DNA of 64,000 bases from Eriocheir sinensis (GCF_024679095.1 NC_066531.1:9650962-9714961); one strand, 5' to 3'. Numbered from the stretch's first letter, positions 20,273 through 31,759 are shown. Translations and numbers: made by a program. The notes: a model not told the origin generated them from the letters alone.

Positions 20273-22876
20273 TTAAACCCGTGGTCTCAAGTTATAGCTA
20301 TGGGTGTTGGGATTATCCTGTTGAACATTTGACTCTGAGGGGGAAGTACCAATATCAAGGTCTAAAGGTGAGGGAATTACTTTCAGACGATCACTGTGAA
20401 CTTCTAGACTGACTCCACTATTCGACTCGAGAACCTCGAACCGATTTCCCCTGACATTCCGAACAACTTGGTAAGGACCCACAAATTTAGCCCCAGTTTC
20501 GAACTCCTTTCCGCTTGCTTAATCATGACTGTGTCACCCTTTGAAATTCACCGGGACGGCCTGTTTGTGTTGTTTTGACATCATTTCAACCTTCGTAGCT
20601 TTTAACGTACACCTAACTTCTGAGTGTATCTTGGAAAACATATGCATCTGCTGTTGTGCGTACCTATCAATGTTGTAGAGAGGTTGCTGTTGGTTTGTTA
20701 TGAATTAGTACGGAAGACGTTTCTCCACCCCATACAAGATGTAGTAGGGAGACTTCCCCGTAGAGTCGTTTACCGACGTATTTATGGAAGCGGCTATATG
20801 CGATAGCCAATCCTCCCAATTATCGTGGAGATCGTTCACGATAGGCCTGAGGACCTGTAAGATTTTCCTATTAGCCCTCTCCGCCAACCCATTACCAGCT
20901 GGGTGGTAAGCTGTGATGAAGGATTGCGTGATGTTAAACTGAGCGCATATTTCGCTCAATACTGAGTTCCTAAACTCGGTGCCATTGTCACTCAGAAGAA
21001 TTCGAGGAGACGAATGTGGACACAACACGTGAGTCACGAGGGCATGGGCCACGCGGGTGGCTGTCTTGTCCTTGAGAGGCGCTAGAACTAGAAACCTAGA
21101 GAACTGGTCGACGCACACCAATAAGTAGCGCGAGCCATGTTGGCTCTGGGGGAGCTGTAGTAAGTCTATATTAACAACATCCCATGGCGCCTCTGGTACT
21201 GGGTATTGCAACATAGGTGCTGGCCCTTTGACGGACCCCTTGTGCTTAGCACAAACGACGCAATGTGCGACATGTTTTTCTACATCAACCCGTAATGTGG
21301 GCCAGTAGAATTTTCGTCTGGTGACAGATAGCGTCTTGTCTCTTCCTGGGTGACCCGCAATGGGTGTGTTATGGACCAGCTTAAGCGTCACGGGGACGTA
21401 TATGTCTGGGATGACCAGTTGGTCTATAGGTACCGGTTTGGTTGGCCATGACCTACAAAGGAGGTTGTCCTCTGATAGGAAGAATTGTGAAAAGGGAACT
21501 GGCAATTCAGGAAGGCAATTCAGGGCGTAAATTAACCTCTTCCACACAGGGTGGTCACGCTGAGCAGTGTGTAGCTCAGGTGAAGTGAAGTTGTGGATGA
21601 CCTCTGGGGTGGTAATCGCGCCTATCGGAACATTCCGAGATAAGGCATCTGCGACCACATTTGTTTTCACGTTGATGTATTTTATCTCCGGATTGTATGA
21701 TTTGATCGTTAAGAACCATCTTGCCAGACGACATTGTAGGTTTTTTAAGTTTAAAATATCAGTTATGGCCGCGTGGTCCGTAAACACCACAATTTTGTAC
21801 CCCATCACAATGTCACGAAAATGCTTCAGAGCCCACACAATGGCAAGAGCCTCTAGGTGGGTAACAGAATAGTTCTTTTCCGGAGCTGTAAGTACTCGAC
21901 TGGCGAACGCTATCACATGCTTTTTGCCGGACATATCTGTTTGCATCAGCGCGGCTCCTACTCCACTAGCCGAAGCGTCGGTACAAAGCTGAAAGGGGTC
22001 CTTGAAATCCGGAAAGACAAGGACCGGAGCCCGTGTAAGCGCTTTCTTTAAATCCTCAAAACTCGTTTGTTGAGCCGGGAGCCACTGAAATGGTACGTCT
22101 TTCTTTAAAAGATGGGTTAGGGGACTCGCGCGAGCTGCGAAGTCCTTAATGAAAGGCCTGTAATAACCTGCGACACCCAAGAAAGACCGTACCTTGTCCG
22201 CAGACGTTGGTTGAGGGAACTCGGCAATAGCCTTTATTTTGTCGTCCACTGTGTGGATGCCGAATTCGTCCACGACATGCCCCAAGAACCTGATCCGAGG
22301 CTTTAAAAATTCACATTTGGTGATTTTGAGCTTTAATCCGACCTCTTGAAGTCTGTGTAGGACTGCTTTTAGTGTTTCCATGTGTGCATGCACGTCTTTA
22401 CTTGCTATGATGATGTCGTCTAAATACACATAGACAGAGTTGCCCAGCAAGTCACCAAAAATACTGTTCATTGTCCTTTGGAAGGTCAAGGGAACTCCTT
22501 TGAGCCCGAACGGCATCCTCGTCCCCTCATAGTGGCCATGAGGCGTGCTGAAAGCCGTTATTTCACGTGACTCGGGGGCCATGGGCAGTTGCCAGTAGCC
22601 ACTGACCAGATCAAGACTCGTAAAGACTTTATTTCCTCTACCGAGACACATCAGAAGATCTCTAAGAACGGGAAGCGGAAAATGATCATCCACGGTCGCG
22701 GTGTTCACACGCCGGAAATCAATCACAGGACGATAAGAGCCGTCATTCTTTTTAACCAGGAACAAGGGCGAATTCCACGGGGAATTCGATTCTTTGATGA
22801 CACCTTGTTCTAACATTTCAGAGATAAGTTGTTGCACCACCTCCCTCTGACTGTGGGGGAGGTGACACATTTTCAT
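20273..22876 (-). pseudogene. Gypsy-2 pol: RT, RNase H, integrase
   Basis: A 723-codon open frame (22,876 to 20,705) begins just inside RT. RT motifs include SPWNSPLFLVKKNDGSYRPV, RMPFGLKGVPLTFQRTMN and YVYLDDIIIASKD (catalytic YLDD). RNase H has LCTDASASGVGAAL, VTHLEALAIVWAL and VFTDHAAI. Integrase has H-x-H and CVVCAKHKG zinc residues, NIDLLQLP, LLSDNGTEF and GNGLAERANRK for the DDE triad. A stop at 20,705 and a frame change separate it from the C-terminal part (20,273-20,482: VGPYQVVRNVRGNRFEV, ending YNLRPRV). Protease is not visible upstream: the frame opens out of an antisense LINE at 22,877. Confidence 0.92.
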
Positions 22877-24180
22877 AGCCAGACTGGTACTTTTACCTCT
22901 ATAGATCTTTCACTTTGCACTTCTAATTCTCTTCCTGATTTTCGTTGGCGGGTCTTACCGGACTTGTATGGCAGTGACCACTTTCCAATTTTATCGGAAC
23001 GCATTGATTCTGTACCACAGTCACGCCTTTCTCGCTGGCGTCTAGATAAAGCAGACTGGCAGCGATTTACGGAACTTAGCTCCTTTCTTCGTCCGTTGGC
23101 TGACTTTGGAACTTCTGACGAGGCTGGATCCTATTTCACTGATGCCTTACATTCTGCAGCCCTTCAATCCGTCCCCAGGACGTCTGGCCAGTTCCCTAAA
23201 CGTCCTGTTCCCTGGTGGAACGCCGCTTGCACTACTGCTGTGCAAGAGAAGCGTGCTGCATTCTCTCGACTTCGTCGTCACCGTGGGGACCCCCAGTGTT
23301 TGGATGCTTTTCGGCGAGCGCGTGCTCGAGCACGACGCACTTTCAAGGAGGCTCAACGAATTTCTTGGAAGGCTTATCTCTCTTCCATCACTACCAGAAC
23401 TACACTCACAGAAGTCTTTAACAGAGTTCGTAAGATCTCTGGGAAGTTTCCCCCCCTCCCCCTCCAGTGTTATCGCATGCAGGGGAAACGGTGGCGAACC
23501 CTAAGACTGTTGCTGACCTATTCGCCAAGCACTTTGCCAGTGTCTCTAGGAAAGATCCTACTGCACCAGGGGCTCGTCATCGCCGGGATTTGGAATCACT
23601 CGGCGTTAACTTCGCTTCCACCGGAGGGGAATCTTATAATATCCCATTTTCTCTCTCCGAGTTGAAGACGGCTTTATCCCAGTGTCATGATTCCTCGCCA
23701 GGTCCAGACGACATCCCTTATGCTTTCTTACGCCACATGTCTGACTGTGGTTTTACATTTTTATTGGAACTTTACAAGTTCATTTAGCGTACCGGTGATT
23801 TTCCATCTCTGTGGAGTATGTCTGTAATTCTCCCCATTCTGAAGCCTGGGAAATATCATCTCCAAGCAACTAACTATCGTCCTATTTCTTTAACATCCTG
23901 CATTTGTAAAGTGATGGAGAAGATGGTGAATGTCAGGCTTATGTGGTACTTGGAGAGCCGGAATTTATTGACCCCGGTGCAATATGGTTTCCGAAAGGTG
24001 CGCTCCACTTCGGATGCTCTTTTATCCTTGGAGTCCTCAGTTTGTGAGGCGTTTGCCAATAATCACCACCAGGTGACCGTGTTTTTTGATCTGGAGAAGG
24101 CCTATGACACCGCTTGGTGTCACGGAATTTTACTTAACCTGTTTGAGTTTGGTCTTCGTGGCCGTCTCCCTGTTTTTACT
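22877..24180 (+). pseudogene. Antisense LINE piece inside Gypsy-2
   Basis: Plus-strand endonuclease end (DFRWRVLPDLYGSDHFPIL), linker (RPVPWWNAACTTAVQEKRAA), then RT start: DLFAKHFASVSRK, SSPGPDDIPYAFLRHM, a stop at 23,785, and NYRPISLTSCICKVMEKMVN, VQYGFRKVRST and VTVFFDLEKAYDTAW (block A). It breaks off at about 24,170 before the YADD block. Two frameshifts. Jockey-like. Missing both the 5' part and the 3' end, it is not a standard 5'-truncated insertion. It lies opposite to the Gypsy-2 genes exactly where gag-protease should be. Confidence 0.85.
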
Positions 24181-25149
24181 CAGGAATGCCCTAATGATAT
24201 GGGTATAATGAAAGAATAACTATATAAACAAAGTGGTATGTTAAGTGAGTATACCATTGAAGCTCACGTTTTCTCTCGAGCGGTGAAAAGAAAACGGAGG
24301 CAGGGCACACTGATGAAGATTAACTTTGATAAGGGAACTCACACTATACGCAATAGACTCGCTAGCAAACTATAAGAAAGAATCAATATCGTATAGGAAT
24401 GAACGTTACTCTCACAATTATGACTGAAGAACAGTGTTAGGAACACAGAAATAAAAAATCGTGCCTCTGCACGGATAATAATTAAAATGAGCCGAGTCGG
24501 CATATTTGGACAAGAAGGGAATATCCACAAATACCAAGATTAGTCAGCTGATGTAGTGGAGAGGTCGACGGCTTGTGATGCCTTGGGTTACGTGCAGTCG
24601 TTGCAGGCGCGGCAGGAAACCTCGGCCGCGGCCACAGCGGCGGTGAGAGGTGAGGGATGGGCTGACATCGGAGGACTCGCAATGGAGGTTGAAAAACTGC
24701 TGACCCAGCAAAATGAGCGGCCGCGGTGCGCGGCTGGGAGCTGGTACACTGCCGCCAGACGTATGATGGCCGCGTCGTCCTTGTTATAGTAAGAGATGGG
24801 CGGCGGTGGCAGACAAGACGACCTGGGTGTGTAACCTCTTGAGAAGACGCCTTGCAAGAAACGGTAGTGGGAACAGCTTGCAGTCACCGGGAGATGTCCG
24901 CGGGTACCCTTGCTGACTGTTTGCCGGAAGAGGTTTGGGCCGATGCTCCCGGCAGCGGCGGTGGTGCCGCCAGCTGTGGAGCGAGGGGCATGCGGGGTGT
25001 CCCAAGGTCAGCGGGGCGTGCCTCCTCGTTGCAGGTGTGAATACCTCTGCCGTATCGTGGAGTGGCTTGCAGGGTACGTAGCAGTGCTGGCTTGAAGCGG
25101 GGAGCGGCTTGTAGATTGTGGCCCTCGCTATCGGCTGCGTAGGCCTGTG
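24181..25149. other. Gypsy-2 interior, no gene recognised
   Basis: AT-rich until about 24,540, then GC-rich. Open frames exist on both strands but none shows a gag, zinc knuckle or protease (D-T/S-G) signature. Confidence 0.45.
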
Positions 25150-25875
25150 GGTGTGCTCGGGGCTTGTAGGCTTGACGCCTGTAGAGTTGCTTGAAGCTGG
25201 TGTGCTCGAGGCTTGTAGGCTGTAGAGCCTGTAGGCTTGTAGCTGGTGTGCTCGAGGCTTGTAGGCTGGACGCCTGTAGAGTTGCTTATAGCTGGTGTGC
25301 TCGAGGCTTGTAGATGGCGCCTTGTGAGTTGCACGTAGGTGGCGACTTGTGAGATGCTTGTAGCTGGCGCCGTGTGAGTTGCACGTAGGTGACGACTTGT
25401 GAGATGCTTGTAGCTGGCGCCATGTGAGTTGCACGTAGGTGGCGACTTGGGAGACGCTTGTAGCTGGCGCCTTGTGAGTTGCACGTAGGTGGCGTGTTGG
25501 GAGCTGCTTGGAGCTGGCGCCTTGTGAGTTGCACGTAGGTGGCGACTTGGGAGATGCTTGTAGCTGGCGCCTTGTGAGTTGCACGTAGGTGGCGACTTGT
25601 GAGATGCTTGTAGCTGGCGCCTTGTGAGTTGCACGTAGGTGGCGACTTGTGAGATGCTTGTAGCTGGCGCCTTGTGAGTTGCACGTAGGTGGCGACTTGG
25701 GAGATGCTTGTAGCTGGCGCCTTGTGAGTTGCACGTAGGTGGCGACTTGGGAGATGCTTGTAGCTGGCGCCTTGTGAGTTGCACGTAGGTGGCGACTTGT
25801 GAGATGCTTGTAGCTGGCGCCTTGTGAGTTGCACGTAGGTGGCGACTTGTGAGATGCTTGTAGCTGGCGCCTTGT
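25150..25875 (-). repeat. 50-bp tandem array in Gypsy-2 leader
   Basis: From 25,316 the unit 'ggcgccttgtgagttgcacg' + 'taggtggcgacttgtgagat' + 'gcttgtagct' repeats at exactly 50-bp steps (25,316, 25,366 ... 25,816), 11 full copies plus a partial one to 25,875. A related, less regular array ('gtgctcgaggcttgtaggct') occupies 25,150-25,315. The minus strand is open in all three frames because no phase of the unit contains a stop, and since 50 is not a multiple of 3 each frame encodes the same 50-residue repeat. It lies just downstream of the 5' LTR. Confidence 0.92.
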
Positions 25876-26015
25876 GCGTTGCCGCGGACGGCAGGTGCGG
25901 TGCCGCGGACGGCAGGTGCGTTGACTCCTTCTTCCCTTGTACGCCTGTCCCCGGAGTTTGGTGGTGAGTTCTCGTGGCTTGGAGGAGAACGAGGTAGCGA
26001 AGGCACAGGCGCGGG

Positions 26016-26034
26016 GTGACCGCTGCCAACCAAA
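26016..26034 (-). other. Gypsy-2 primer-binding site
   Basis: Directly after the 5' LTR the minus strand reads TTTGGTTGGCAGCGGTCACC. The TGG expected to pair with a tRNA CCA end is present; I could not assign the tRNA. Confidence 0.45.
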
Positions 26035-26411
26035 TGTAACGGGCTTGTCGGGGTGCGTTTAAAGGGTGTTGATTAAGACTTCAGCTTCCTTAAGGCGAAT
26101 TATATTCGTAGCCTTTATGTACAAGAAGCGACGGAGCGAGAGCGACTGTCGTTGTGTGTCAGTCGGACTCTCGTGAAGGAGTGGCGAGTTACAGGTTGGA
26201 AAATAATGGTTACAATTGGTCACGTATGTCAAGGTGACCCCCACGCACCATCGGAGTGCTAAGTATACAAAACTGAGACGGTAAACACTGACGGACGACA
26301 TTCCTATAAGGTGGCGTGATCTATCTGTCGTGGGGTTTTTCCATTGACAATTGTATGCCTAATTCGTGGTGATATTAAATAATAATAATACATTGATATC
26401 CTACTATAACA
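26035..26411 (-). repeat. Gypsy-2 5' LTR (377 bp)
   Basis: Same length and boundaries as the LTR at 17,784-18,160. Followed on the plus strand by TGCATCTATG, whose first four bases are the target duplication. Confidence 0.95.
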
Positions 26412-28818
26412 TGCATCTATGCCATCCCTATCACGGTGCATGGAGCAAGCTTCACATAACACTCAGACAGAGACAGTTTAATTATGGTTATATATCAGAC
26501 TCAGTTTATTGCTCAGTCTATTAGGTGCAGTGCTGTTAATATTGTTAGTGATAGTATTAGTACAATTAATTTATTTATTTTCATTAATTTATCAATATTT
26601 ATTTATTATATTCTTAATGTTTGAGAATTCCAATACTAGTATTAAGATAAACAAAAATATCAGAAATATATTTATACTCATTAATTATTATTGCTTTTCT
26701 TATTATTACTTCCTTCAATGTCCTGGCACTTTGACATCTAGTGCTTTTCCGTCTAGCAGCCAAAATTGTGGTCTTTCTCAATGTGTATGTCCTAAGTCTT
26801 CATTGGTGTAACTAGCTATATAACATAAAAATCTGCATCTCTCTCCCTTCTCACCCAGTTGTCCCCGTACATCCTTTCAGTATCCAAAGAATTTCAATTT
26901 ACATCTTGTAACACTCAACTAATGCAGTGCAATCTTCATCTCTGTATTTTACTGTGTGGACATGCTCTTTCCTTCCATGTTCCACTGTTGTATGTTATTT
27001 CACATCTAACGCAACCACATCCCAACAGATCCGAACATGTCCGATATCATCCAAGAGAATGTGGCAGCTGAAGGGGAGAGCCCAAGAAAAAGGCCAAGGG
27101 TGAAGACATTTAGCCACCCCTGAAGTACATGGCAGCATTCAACCTTCTTGGTGAGCTGCAGGAATGTGCTTCCCATTGCAGTGCACCAGCTCCATGTACT
27201 GATTTTGGTATGAATACTTCATCTAGTGTTTGTTGATTGTTGTGTTATTAATCTAATTATGACTTCACAAAATACTGTGTAAGTCACTTAACACTTGCCC
27301 TGCTCAACACCGCTTTTAAGTTGTAGAATTCCTTCATATGGATGCTGATTTATGTATCCTGAAATGATTGGATATTGATTGTCTTAACATTTTTTTTTGT
27401 CCATGAACACTGAACCATGTTACGGTATGTCCTTGGGTGCAGATCCAAGAAATGAGTTTGGGGAGGACGTCAGACTTTTTGCGGGTGGAAGGAGCATTAC
27501 CGATTAGCCATTCTCGGCAGTCCTGGCCTTGAAAAACTGGTGGAGTGACCTAAATCAATGGGTATAACGGCCTGGACTTTGTGCGAAAGCATTGTTTTAG
27601 CCGCAGCGCGCTTTTGAGCTAGTTTTCCTGTATCACTCAGGACCATTGGGGGGGCCCGGGCCCCCTGGGCCCCCCCTTGGATCCACCAATGTAGCTATAA
27701 TATATCTATCCTTTACAGTCTGATGGTGCATCCATCTAGATTGTCAAGTTTTAGTAGCTACTCATGAGAAGTATTCCTTATAATGATAATTGATTTCCAG
27801 ATGCTTTGCACTAAAAAAAAAAAGAAAAAAAAAAAGTGTCGTTAAACCTGCCGCACATAATAATCAGCTGTAGTCAACCCTTGCTTTAAAGAACCAATAT
27901 GGAGGAAGGGGGTGATGTTATATCCAAAAATCTTTTACATCTGAAGTATCCACCCTTTCTGTGTTTAATAAACCTTGTTTGTTACATGAACTTAAAAGTT
28001 CACAATTTCCATACATGATTCTTTTTTCCTTGTATTTGATGATTAATCCTGACGTGCATTTCCATTATCAGTAGGTAATATATAGTAACAAGACAATAAT
28101 ACACATTATAACAATGTAAATATATAGCCCAATGAGTGCACGAGATCATTTACCTCATCAGTGACGCCAAGTCCGGGAGTCCTTCCCTAAATTCTTTGCC
28201 CGAATCTGTGACACCAAGTATAATAAGTAGTTTTAGTGACCATTTGCATCCATTTTTCACTTTGATTAAAAAATTGCCCCTCAACAGGGTGTGAACTTGA
28301 TGGGGCTGGAGGAAACTCGACTCGGCCATCAAGCTCACCACAATATAGTAAGGAACCTCTTGTTCTCATTGATAATTTATCCTCTTTAGTTACTATTCCA
28401 TGTTGCTTTAATCACAACTAATGTGTTGGAAACATTACAGCTTAATAACATACTTCACATCTCTGCATACAAATTGAGTTCAATATTTAACTGTTACACC
28501 AGTAGGCTTCAAATCCTAAAAAAAAGGTATGTAAAAAGGTTGACATTTTGAATGATATATTTAAACTCTTTATTATGTTTCTATGGCTGTAGTACCGTTA
28601 CGATTAGTCGAGTGATCAGCACATGGGTCTTATGTTTTTGATAGCATAGGTTCAAATTTTGCCATAGGCTGGCAGTTGATAGCAACAGTAGTGTCCACAG
28701 ACACCTGCCTGTTTCTTGTTTATCCTGTTCCACTTTAAACCATGACTGGCCAATCTTTGAAGAGGTAGCATAACCTTGAAGTGCCACTAACAAACCTTTG
28801 TCCATTCTTCTGATGTGA
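26412..28818. other. AT-rich region, no clear gene
   Basis: Low-complexity AT sequence with no ORF I can assign. Around 27,030-27,115 a short plus-strand reading NMSDIIQENVAAEGESPRKR with a basic PRKRPRVK cluster follows an acceptor-like 'cccaacag'. It could be a piece of the P-element-like gene whose transposase exon lies at 29,346, but nothing proves this. 27,818-27,835 is an A-rich tract. Confidence 0.35.
27640..27676. repeat. GC-only palindrome
   Basis: GGGGGGGCCCGGGCCCCC followed by TGGGCCCCCCC, an almost perfect self-complementary block of about 30 bp inside AT-rich DNA. Confidence 0.8.
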
Positions 28819-28995
28819 TTTTTTTTTTTCCACCTGCCTATAGCGCCGGTAGGTTTTCTTCAGGGGCCTGGCGGTCAGCCCAGGCCCATCATGATGCATG
28901 CAATTTTTTTTATAGTGGCGCCATTTAGTATTGGCTCATGCTGCTGCCCGGAACTCATTCTTGATTCACTTGGATGGTTTAGCAGGGCTTAGGTA
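28819..28995 (-). mobile_element. SINE copy 3 (minus strand)
   Basis: The reverse complement reads 'gggcagcagcatgagccaat', 'aatggcgccactataaa', 'gaagaaaacctaccggcgct' and 'ataggcaggtgg' followed by an A-run, matching the 3' two thirds of the SINE at 44,846-45,222. About 80% identity by eye; the tRNA head is missing. Confidence 0.8.
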
Positions 28996-29345
28996 TGACT
29001 AACATTGCAGAAACAGGGAATTTTTAGATTGTTAGAGTGGCAACACATTGACAAATATTTTAGTATGGACTGAACATCAAAGATATATATGGTAAATGGG
29101 TGCTTGTAGATCTTGACATTATATCTGTCAAGAGTCTCCAGTTGTATCCTCTCCCCCGTCTACTGAAACTATTACTCTTGTCAGGCAATCTAAGTGAAGC
29201 CTTCCATCGAAGCTGGCGTGCAGACATAATGTCAATGCTTAGATTCACTGTCCTTATAGCACTGAAAATAATGCAATTATATGCACATATTTTATTATTT
29301 AGAATTGTGATTAATTGTGATTAAATATTTTTCATGTATTTCCAG

Positions 29346-29770
29346 ACATGAAAAGTGAAAATTGCTGCACACAACAGTCTGCCGTCTGCACCGGGAGGCG
29401 AGGCAGCTCAAAGCTCAGGCTGTTACAACTCCTGGGCAGATTTTGCCCAGAGCCAGCAATTTTTTAGATCCAATAGGGATGGATTTTTTCTGAGGTCAGG
29501 TTCAACATGCTGCAAGATGCCAAGATCTAAGCCTAGTCGGAGATATGGGTTACAAGAGAGGAGGTTTGCTCTGGCCTTATACTATCAAAGTCCAAATGCT
29601 AATAGATTTCTAAGCACAGTATTTCACTTGCCTTCAGTTTCAACACTTCACTCATGACTCAGGGGTATTTCAGTAAATGTTGGCCGGAGCAAACAGACTC
29701 TGACAGCCCTGCAGCAAAGAGCACAGGCTATGTCAAAAGAAGAGAAACTTCGTGGGATTTGCCATTATTT
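29346..29770 (+). pseudogene. P-element/THAP9-like transposase fragment
   Basis: After an acceptor-like 'gtatttccag' one frame shows VCRLHREARQLKAQAVTTPG, the short coiled coil that precedes the helix-turn-helix in P-type transposases. A frame change leads to SRRYGLQERRFALALYYQSP and NRFLSTVFHLPSVSTLHS, the conserved start of the P transposase core. The expected Trp after LHS is a TGA at 29,655; after it the same frame continues with GRSKQTLTALQQRAQAMSKE and EEKLRGICHY. The catalytic part is not seen. No THAP exon was found upstream. Clearly a relic, but a recognisable one. Confidence 0.68.
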
Positions 29771-29814
29771 AGTATTACTCTTGTTACGCCAAGAATTTTT
29801 TTTGCCAAATATTG

Positions 29815-30275
29815 CAAGTAATGCACCATTGTTGGTCTTGCCTGTTATAAAACAGATCTTGTTCAATTAACAAGCTTTGGGTGTCTGCCACTTTCCAGTT
29901 GTAATGCAAGGAATCATTTATCTTCCCTGCCAGATATCACATGTAATGCACCATTGTTGGTTTTGCCTGTTATAAATCAGATCTTGTTCAGTTAACAAGC
30001 TTTAGGTGTCTGCCACTTTCCAATTGTAATGCAAGGAATCCCCTGCCAGATATCGCATGTAATGCACCATTGTTGGTCTTGTCTGTTATAAATCAGATCT
30101 TGTTCAGCTCACAAGCTTTGAATATCTGCCATTGTTTATTTCAGGTGTAATGCTTGGAAGCATTTGTTCTCTGCCCTACCCAACAGTATGCAATGCTTTA
30201 TTGTGGATTTTGCCTGTTATATTTAATCTTGTTCAGGTGACAAGCTTTTGGTGTCTGCCTTACCTAATAATGTGC
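29815..30275. repeat. About 130-bp tandem repeat, four units
   Basis: Units begin 'taatgcaccattgttggt' and contain 'cctgttataaatcagatctt', 'gttcagttaacaagctttg' and 'gtgtctgccactttcca'. Unit lengths are about 115-135 bp and divergence rises to the right. A fifth, separated unit lies at 31,197-31,345. Confidence 0.85.
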
Positions 30276-30534
30276 TGCAGTGACACTTGGCTTGGTTTCA
30301 TAATGTGAAATACAGCATGTAATTTCATCATGTAATTTCATCACACTAAGTGTCTATCATCACATGTCTGGCATCATTAATGTGGCTTCCAGGAGTAATC
30401 TTGTTTGTATTACAGCATACAATTTTTTTCTGCTTTATGATATACATAATCACATAGGTATGATTTTTTTTTTTTTTTTTTTTGACAAAATGTAATGGCA
30501 TTTGATATTCTTGACTAATGCCTTATAAACCTTG

Positions 30535-30575
<41 letters not shown>

Positions 30576-30632
30576 GGGTGGACAGAGAGTGGTTTGTTTG
30601 GTTGGCCAGTTTAAGGAGTTTCATATCAAATG

Positions 30633-30780
30633 ATTTTATTACATCCAACTTTAATGTGTGCTAAAAACATATATTTTATTACATCCAACTTTAATGTGTG
30701 CTAAAAACATATATTTTATTACATCCAACTTTAATGTGTGGTAAAAACATATTTTATTACATCCAACTTTAATGTGTGGT
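30633..30780. repeat. 37-bp tandem repeat, four units
   Basis: Four near-identical copies of 'attttattacatccaacttt' + 'aatgtgtgctaaaaacat'. Two long poly-T runs (30,465-30,483 and 30,539-30,567) precede it. Confidence 0.9.
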
Positions 30781-31630
30781 TCCTGCAATAAATGCTACAT
30801 GTTTACTGATGTAGCCTATGAAATACATATCACCTCTGCCCTGTAATTTGGTGTGTCACATACTGCAGCATAACTTTCCTGCTATTTTCTTACACTATGA
30901 GTTGCTTTATTTTGTCTCATTTGCTTTTATCATATGTGCCTCCGCTGCATAGTTGTGCCTACTGAGCTTAATATCTTCATGACCCTGACATCAAGGTCAG
31001 AGCTTGTGAAATCATACCGTGTCCTACATCCCATTTTCACCTCTAGGCTCGGCTGTCTCCCAGGACCACCAAGTTATTGCATTCCATTTAAGACAACTCA
31101 TGTGTTACCTTCTTGATGTCCTCCATCATGTATTTCAGCATGTTTTATGATGGTTTGCTCTTATATTGATGCGCCCTGCAACATTTTTATACAGTTTTCA
31201 TTGTATATAACGCACCATTGTTGGTTTTGCCTGTTATAAATCGGGTCATGTTCAGTTAACAAGCTTTGAGTGTCTCCCATTGTTTATTTCAGTTGTAATG
31301 CTTAGAAGCTTTTGTTCTCTGCCCTGTCAAGCAGTATGCAATGCTTGCCATTATCTGGCACTTGTACAGTTAGTATGATATTTTTGCTCAGCTAAGAGCA
31401 TGTTGTAAAAGGTAAAGGTACGGTTGGGGGCATACGCAGTAGCAGCGCGTGGCCTCGGTGCTCATCTCTGTAACGTTGGCCCTTGAGCCTGTGGTGTTTG
31501 GGAACCCATTACCCTGGGACACAGGACCAGTGTGACATCCGGGTTACCACAGTTGCAAAGGCATTATAGTAATCTAGCATGCATAGAATGTTGTATGCTT
31601 TGCTTGTATTTAAAGCACTGGATATGTTTG
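30781..31630. other. No gene recognised; one repeat unit
   Basis: Holds the outlying 130-bp repeat unit at 31,197-31,345. The rest is AT-rich without an assignable ORF. Confidence 0.4.

Positions 31631-31759
<129 letters not shown>

Larger units (their letters stand above)
17784..26411 (-). mobile_element. Gypsy-2: env-bearing LTR retroelement
   Basis: Two 377-bp LTRs bound the element, with TGCA repeated directly outside both ends (17,780-17,783 and 26,412-26,415), so this is one complete insertion of 8,628 bp. I see two differences between the LTRs. Reading on the minus strand from 26,411: 5' LTR, a leader with a 50-bp tandem array, unassigned DNA, an antisense LINE piece, pol (RT, RNase H, integrase), env and 3' LTR. 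The layout pol then env with a baculovirus-F-like envelope is that of insect errantivirus-type Gypsy elements. I could not find gag or protease. Env and pol both carry frameshifts or stops, so the copy is defective. Confidence 0.92.

Noticed and set aside
24339..24530. Possible gag remnant of Gypsy-2 on the minus strand
   Set aside because: Hydrophobic low-complexity reading without zinc knuckles or capsid-like motifs.
25128..26033. Long minus-strand ORFs (up to 316 codons) over the 50-bp array
   Set aside because: They exist only because the repeat unit lacks stops in every phase; no domain and three equivalent overlapping frames, so not annotated as a gene.
26509..26811. 100-codon hydrophobic ORF in AT-rich DNA
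   Set aside because: Leu/Ile/Tyr-rich reading of low-complexity AT sequence; no conserved motif.
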